Positions 61,458 to 64,000 of a stretch of DNA of 64,000 nt are shown piece by piece. Source of the stretch: Azospirillum sp. TSO35-2 (GTDB lineage Bacteria > Pseudomonadota > Alphaproteobacteria > Azospirillales > Azospirillaceae). The notes below the pieces were generated by a model, which saw only the letters and a program-made list of their open reading frames with translations, was not told the origin of the DNA and ran no database searches. The DNA is taken from NCBI RefSeq assembly GCF_003116095.1, contig NZ_LGRA01000018.1, positions 57,447 through 121,446 of the forward strand, read 5' to 3'. A program made the translations under genes and the position numbers. Each line of letters opens with the position of its first letter. Positions within the stretch are counted from its first letter, which is position 1.

Positions 61458-62408
61458 TCAGTAATACTTCTTCAGATCCATGCCGGAGTAGAGCGACGCG
61501 ACCTCCTCGCCATAGCCGTTGAAGGGCAGCGTCTTGCGGCGGGAAAAGTCGCCGACGCGCCGTTCGGTCGCCTGGGTCCAGCGCGGGTGGTCGACCGCCG
61601 GGTTGACGTTGGAATAGAAGCCGTACTCACTGGGCTGCGACGTGTTCCAGGCGGTCGGCGGCTGCTCTTTCACCAACGAGATCTTGACGATCGACTTGAT
61701 CGACTTGAAGCCGTATTTCCACGGCACCACCAGCCGGATCGGCGCGCCGTTCTGGTTGGGCAGCGTTTCGCCATACATGCCGACCGCCAGCAGGGTCAGC
61801 GGGTGCATCGCCTCGTCCAGCCGCAGCCCCTCGGTGTAGGGCCAGTTGAGCACCCAGGACCGCAGGCCCGGCATCTGCTTCGGATCGTTCAGCGTCTGGA
61901 AGGCGACGTATTTGGCGTTGCCGGTCGGCTCCACCCGTTTCAGCAGTTCCGCCAGCGGGAAGCCGACCCAGGGGATCACCATCGACCAGCCTTCGACGCA
62001 ACGCAGGCGGTAGACGCGCTCCTCCATCGGGAACTTCAGCAGATCCTCGATGCCGATGGTCATCGGCTTGCCGACCTCGCCGCCGATGGCGATTTCCCAC
62101 GGACGGGTCTTCAGCGTGCCGGCGCTGTCGGCCGGATCGCCCTTGCCGGTGCCGAACTCGTAGAAGTTGTTGTAGGTGGTCGCCGCCTTCATCGACGTCT
62201 GCGGGTCGAGCTTCGGGTCGACCGGCGTCACCGTGGTCGCCGCGCTGAAGGTCGCGGCCAGCGCGCCACCTCCGCTCCACACCGGCAGGCTGCCCAGCGC
62301 CGCCGCCGCGGCGCCTCCGGCGATCAGGCTGCGGCGGGACAGGAACAGCTCCCGCGGCGTGACCTCGTCCTCGCGCGCTTGCGAGGCGGTGGGAAACTTG
62401 AACAGCAT
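61458..62408 (-). CDS. msrP: Periplasmic methionine sulfoxide reductase catalytic subunit
   Basis: Molybdopterin enzyme of 316 residues that repairs oxidised methionine in periplasmic proteins. A Tat signal is present at 24-52 ([18 protein letters not shown]). The molybdenum-ligating Cys137 is in [15 protein letters not shown], and the domain [15 protein letters not shown] and [20 protein letters not shown] segments are characteristic. GGGAGAGGG lies close before the ATG at 62408. Operon with msrQ. Confidence 0.95.
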   Translation of the reverse strand: MLFKFPTASQAREDEVTPRELFLSRRSLIAGGAAAAALGSLPVWSGGGALAATFSAATTVTPVDPKLDPQTSMKAATTYNNFYEFGTGKGDPADSAGTLKTRPWEIAIGGEVGKPMTIGIEDLLKFPMEERVYRLRCVEGWSMVIPWVGFPLAELLKRVEPTGNAKYVAFQTLNDPKQMPGLRSWVLNWPYTEGLRLDEAMHPLTLLAVGMYGETLPNQNGAPIRLVVPWKYGFKSIKSIVKISLVKEQPPTAWNTSQPSEYGFYSNVNPAVDHPRWTQATERRVGDFSRRKTLPFNGYGEEVASLYSGMDLKKYY

Positions 62409-63247
62409 CGACCCTCTCCCGAACGAACCATCTCCGGCACTAACCATAGGTCCGGCGAGGGCGGACGGCAAATCACGGGGTCTACACGTTTGCGTGAAGG
62501 GGGCGTTGCGCGGTCGGTCAGCGCCGGCCGAGCGGGATCACCGTCGCCGGTCCGCCGAACGGGCCGCCGCGCCCCACCCGCCGCGCCGGGAACGGCAGCA
62601 CCTGGGCCGGTCGTCGCGCCGGAAGCAGGATCGGACCCCCGATGAAGGAGTGAGCGAAGGCTGCGCCGTTCTGGCAGGCGCGCACCCATGTGAGCATGCA
62701 GCACATCGACGTGTGCATGCCGAGTGTCCATAGCATCATGGCGTGGCCTTTGGCTGTGGTGACGATCGGGACGTCTTCCACCGCGGGCGTCGCCGGCCTC
62801 GGCGGCTCCCGCGGTGGTCGGATCCATAACGAGGGGGTCGGAGATTCGTTCCGGACCCGTCCGTTCGGCGGCCCGTTCGGCGGCGTGAAGATCGCGATCG
62901 CGACAGACAGCTTTGGTTGTGCGGCGAGCAAGACTGTCGCGCTATCGGGGCGGCGACGGCAAGAAACCGCGTCCTTCAACCTAAGTCATAGTCATAGCCC
63001 TTACGTCGAAAGTTCAGGTGCGTACCAAAGGCTAAATTGACCCGAATCGCCTTTACTTCATGGTGCAGGGCTGTAGGACTGCGGGAACACTCGTCCGGTC
63101 GGGTCGGTGTGCGCGCGGTTTTGCTGCGGGTATTCGACGTTCCGGGTGCTGTGCGGTTCGTGTCCTTGGTCCGCATGATGCCCGGCCGGTTATGGCGACA
63201 GGGGAACGGCCCGACTCAAGGTCGGCCAGCGCGGGATGGGGAACGGA
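62409..63247. other. 839-base gap before the poly-HAMP gene
   Basis: No well-supported gene except possibly the small frame at 62518-62739. Around 62980-63060 the sequence is AT-richer, with a short tandem GTCATA-GTCATA (near 62984-62995), and may hold the promoter of the poly-HAMP gene. The leader from there to the start codon is unusually long (about 200 bases). Confidence 0.5.
62518..62739 (-). CDS. Small hypothetical protein, 73 aa
   Basis: A frame starting [20 protein letters not shown], with an AAAGG ribosome site 6 bases before the ATG, and ending in a Pro/Arg/Gly-rich basic tail. It has three closely spaced cysteines. The first ~25 residues could be a membrane or amphipathic helix. 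I recognise no family and it may be non-coding. Confidence 0.35.
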   Translation of the reverse strand: MMLWTLGMHTSMCCMLTWVRACQNGAAFAHSFIGGPILLPARRPAQVLPFPARRVGRGGPFGGPATVIPLGRR

Positions 63248-64000
63248 ATGACGGCGATGGTGGCGACGGCTGAGGCGTTGGATCCGAAGGTTCTGCTGAT
63301 GGCCTTGCGACAATTGCGCAAGGGCGATTTCTCGGTGCGGCTGCCACTTGACCTGACGGGCATGGATGGCGAGATCGCCGCCGCCTTCAACGACGTCGTC
63401 GAGATGAACCAGAACCTGACCACCGAGGTCAGCCGGCTCAGCGTCGCCATCGGCAAGGAAGGCCGCATCAGCCAGCGTGCCAAGCTGTCCAACGCATCCG
63501 GCGGTTGGGAAACCTGCGTCGACAGCATCAACACGTTGGTCGGCGACATGATCCAGCCGACCACCGAAATCGCCCGCGTCATCGGCGCGGTCGCCAAGGG
63601 CGACCTGTCCAAGACCATGGCGCTGGAGATCGAGGGCCGGCCGCTGCAGGGCGAGTTCCTGCGCACCGCCCGCAACGTCAACACCATGGTGGACCAGCTC
63701 GTCACCGTCACCACCGAGCTGACGCGTGTGGCGCGCGAAGTCGGGATCGAGGGCAAGCTGGGCGGCCAGGCCCAGGTCAAGGGCGTTGCCGGCACCTGGA
63801 AGGATTTGACCGACAACGTCAACGTGATGGCGGCCAACCTGACCGGTCAGGTCCGCAACATCGCCGAGGTGACGACCGCGGTCGCCAAGGGCGACTTGTC
63901 GAAGAAGATCACCGTCGACGTGAAGGGCGAGATTCTGGAGCTGAAATCCACCATCAACACCATGGTGGACCAGTTGAACAGCTTCGCCTCGGAAGTGACG
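63248..64000 (+). CDS. Poly-HAMP signalling protein (hybrid histidine kinase type), 5' part
   Basis: The gene runs out of the window; 251 residues are visible. No membrane helix or signal peptide occurs, so it is cytosolic. From about residue 15 it consists of HAMP units in series: [19 protein letters not shown], then [20 protein letters not shown] and [20 protein letters not shown], about 92 residues apart and separated by helical linkers ([26 protein letters not shown]). Such N-termini belong to group III (Nik1/Hik1-like) hybrid kinases, normally followed by GAF, kinase and receiver domains. GGGGA precedes the ATG. Confidence 0.9.
   Translation, partial: MTAMVATAEALDPKVLLMALRQLRKGDFSVRLPLDLTGMDGEIAAAFNDVVEMNQNLTTEVSRLSVAIGKEGRISQRAKLSNASGGWETCVDSINTLVGDMIQPTTEIARVIGAVAKGDLSKTMALEIEGRPLQGEFLRTARNVNTMVDQLVTVTTELTRVAREVGIEGKLGGQAQVKGVAGTWKDLTDNVNVMAANLTGQVRNIAEVTTAVAKGDLSKKITVDVKGEILELKSTINTMVDQLNSFASEVT

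Noticed and set aside
62690..63040. Plus-strand frame of about 116 codons before the poly-HAMP gene
   Set aside because: No ribosome site, no recognisable domain and unusual composition; probably non-coding.

Overview
This 64 kb window is chromosome or chromid DNA of high G+C content from an alphaproteobacterium, most likely an Azospirillum-like member of the Rhodospirillales. That assignment is inferred from the xseB-ispA-dxs order, the HisKA_2 kinase, the poly-HAMP protein, the cache-type chemoreceptor, the tight overlapping operons and the many catabolic ABC systems. No species-defining RNA gene is present, and I saw no tRNA, rRNA, CRISPR array, prophage or intact insertion sequence.

Layout. 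1-6.7 kb (+): a sugar operon with an RbsABC-type transporter followed by an aldo/keto reductase (sugar 1-dehydrogenase), an amidohydrolase (sugar lactonase) and a UxaA-family dehydratase. This is a non-phosphorylating route of the L-fucose type. 6.7-18.1 kb: mostly core genes. They include a glycosyltransferase, a DUF423 protein, an ArsR/BigR-type redox repressor divergent from a TusA-like protein, an HDAC-like deacetylase, xseB-ispA-dxs, a chemoreceptor, a HisKA_2 histidine kinase and tlyA.

18-48 kb is a large accessory catabolic island. It contains a LysR and an Lrp regulator, three DAO-type flavin oxidases, a seven-gene minus-strand operon (GNAT, class III aminotransferase, type II HAD, Dpp-type peptide/opine transporter), a plus-strand HAD plus oxidase pair, and a six-gene minus-strand operon (M20 deacetylase, GhrA-like reductase, cupin, two aldehyde dehydrogenases, tartrate-dehydrogenase-like enzyme) ending in a clear intrinsic terminator. 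It continues with a second GNAT plus EamA exporter, and then a divergent unit joining a DAO oxidase subunit to hydantoinase HyuAB and a [2Fe-2S]/FAD oxidase pair. Read together, the enzymes could form an acetyl-protected amine route (acetylate, oxidise, dehydrogenate, deacetylate, transaminate, oxidise to succinate) and a hydantoin to amino acid to keto acid route. Both are hypotheses from gene content.

48-63 kb is a mixed region: a Pro/Ala-rich Sel1-like protein with an orphan TAXI binding protein, an SDR divergent from an MmyB-type regulator across a dyad, a tautomerase, a class V aminotransferase-like enzyme, a MocR regulator, a small membrane protein, a DUF983 protein, a decayed 5-aminolevulinate synthase fragment, lrgAB, an SH3 protein, a dienelactone hydrolase and msrPQ. 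The window ends inside a soluble poly-HAMP signalling protein.
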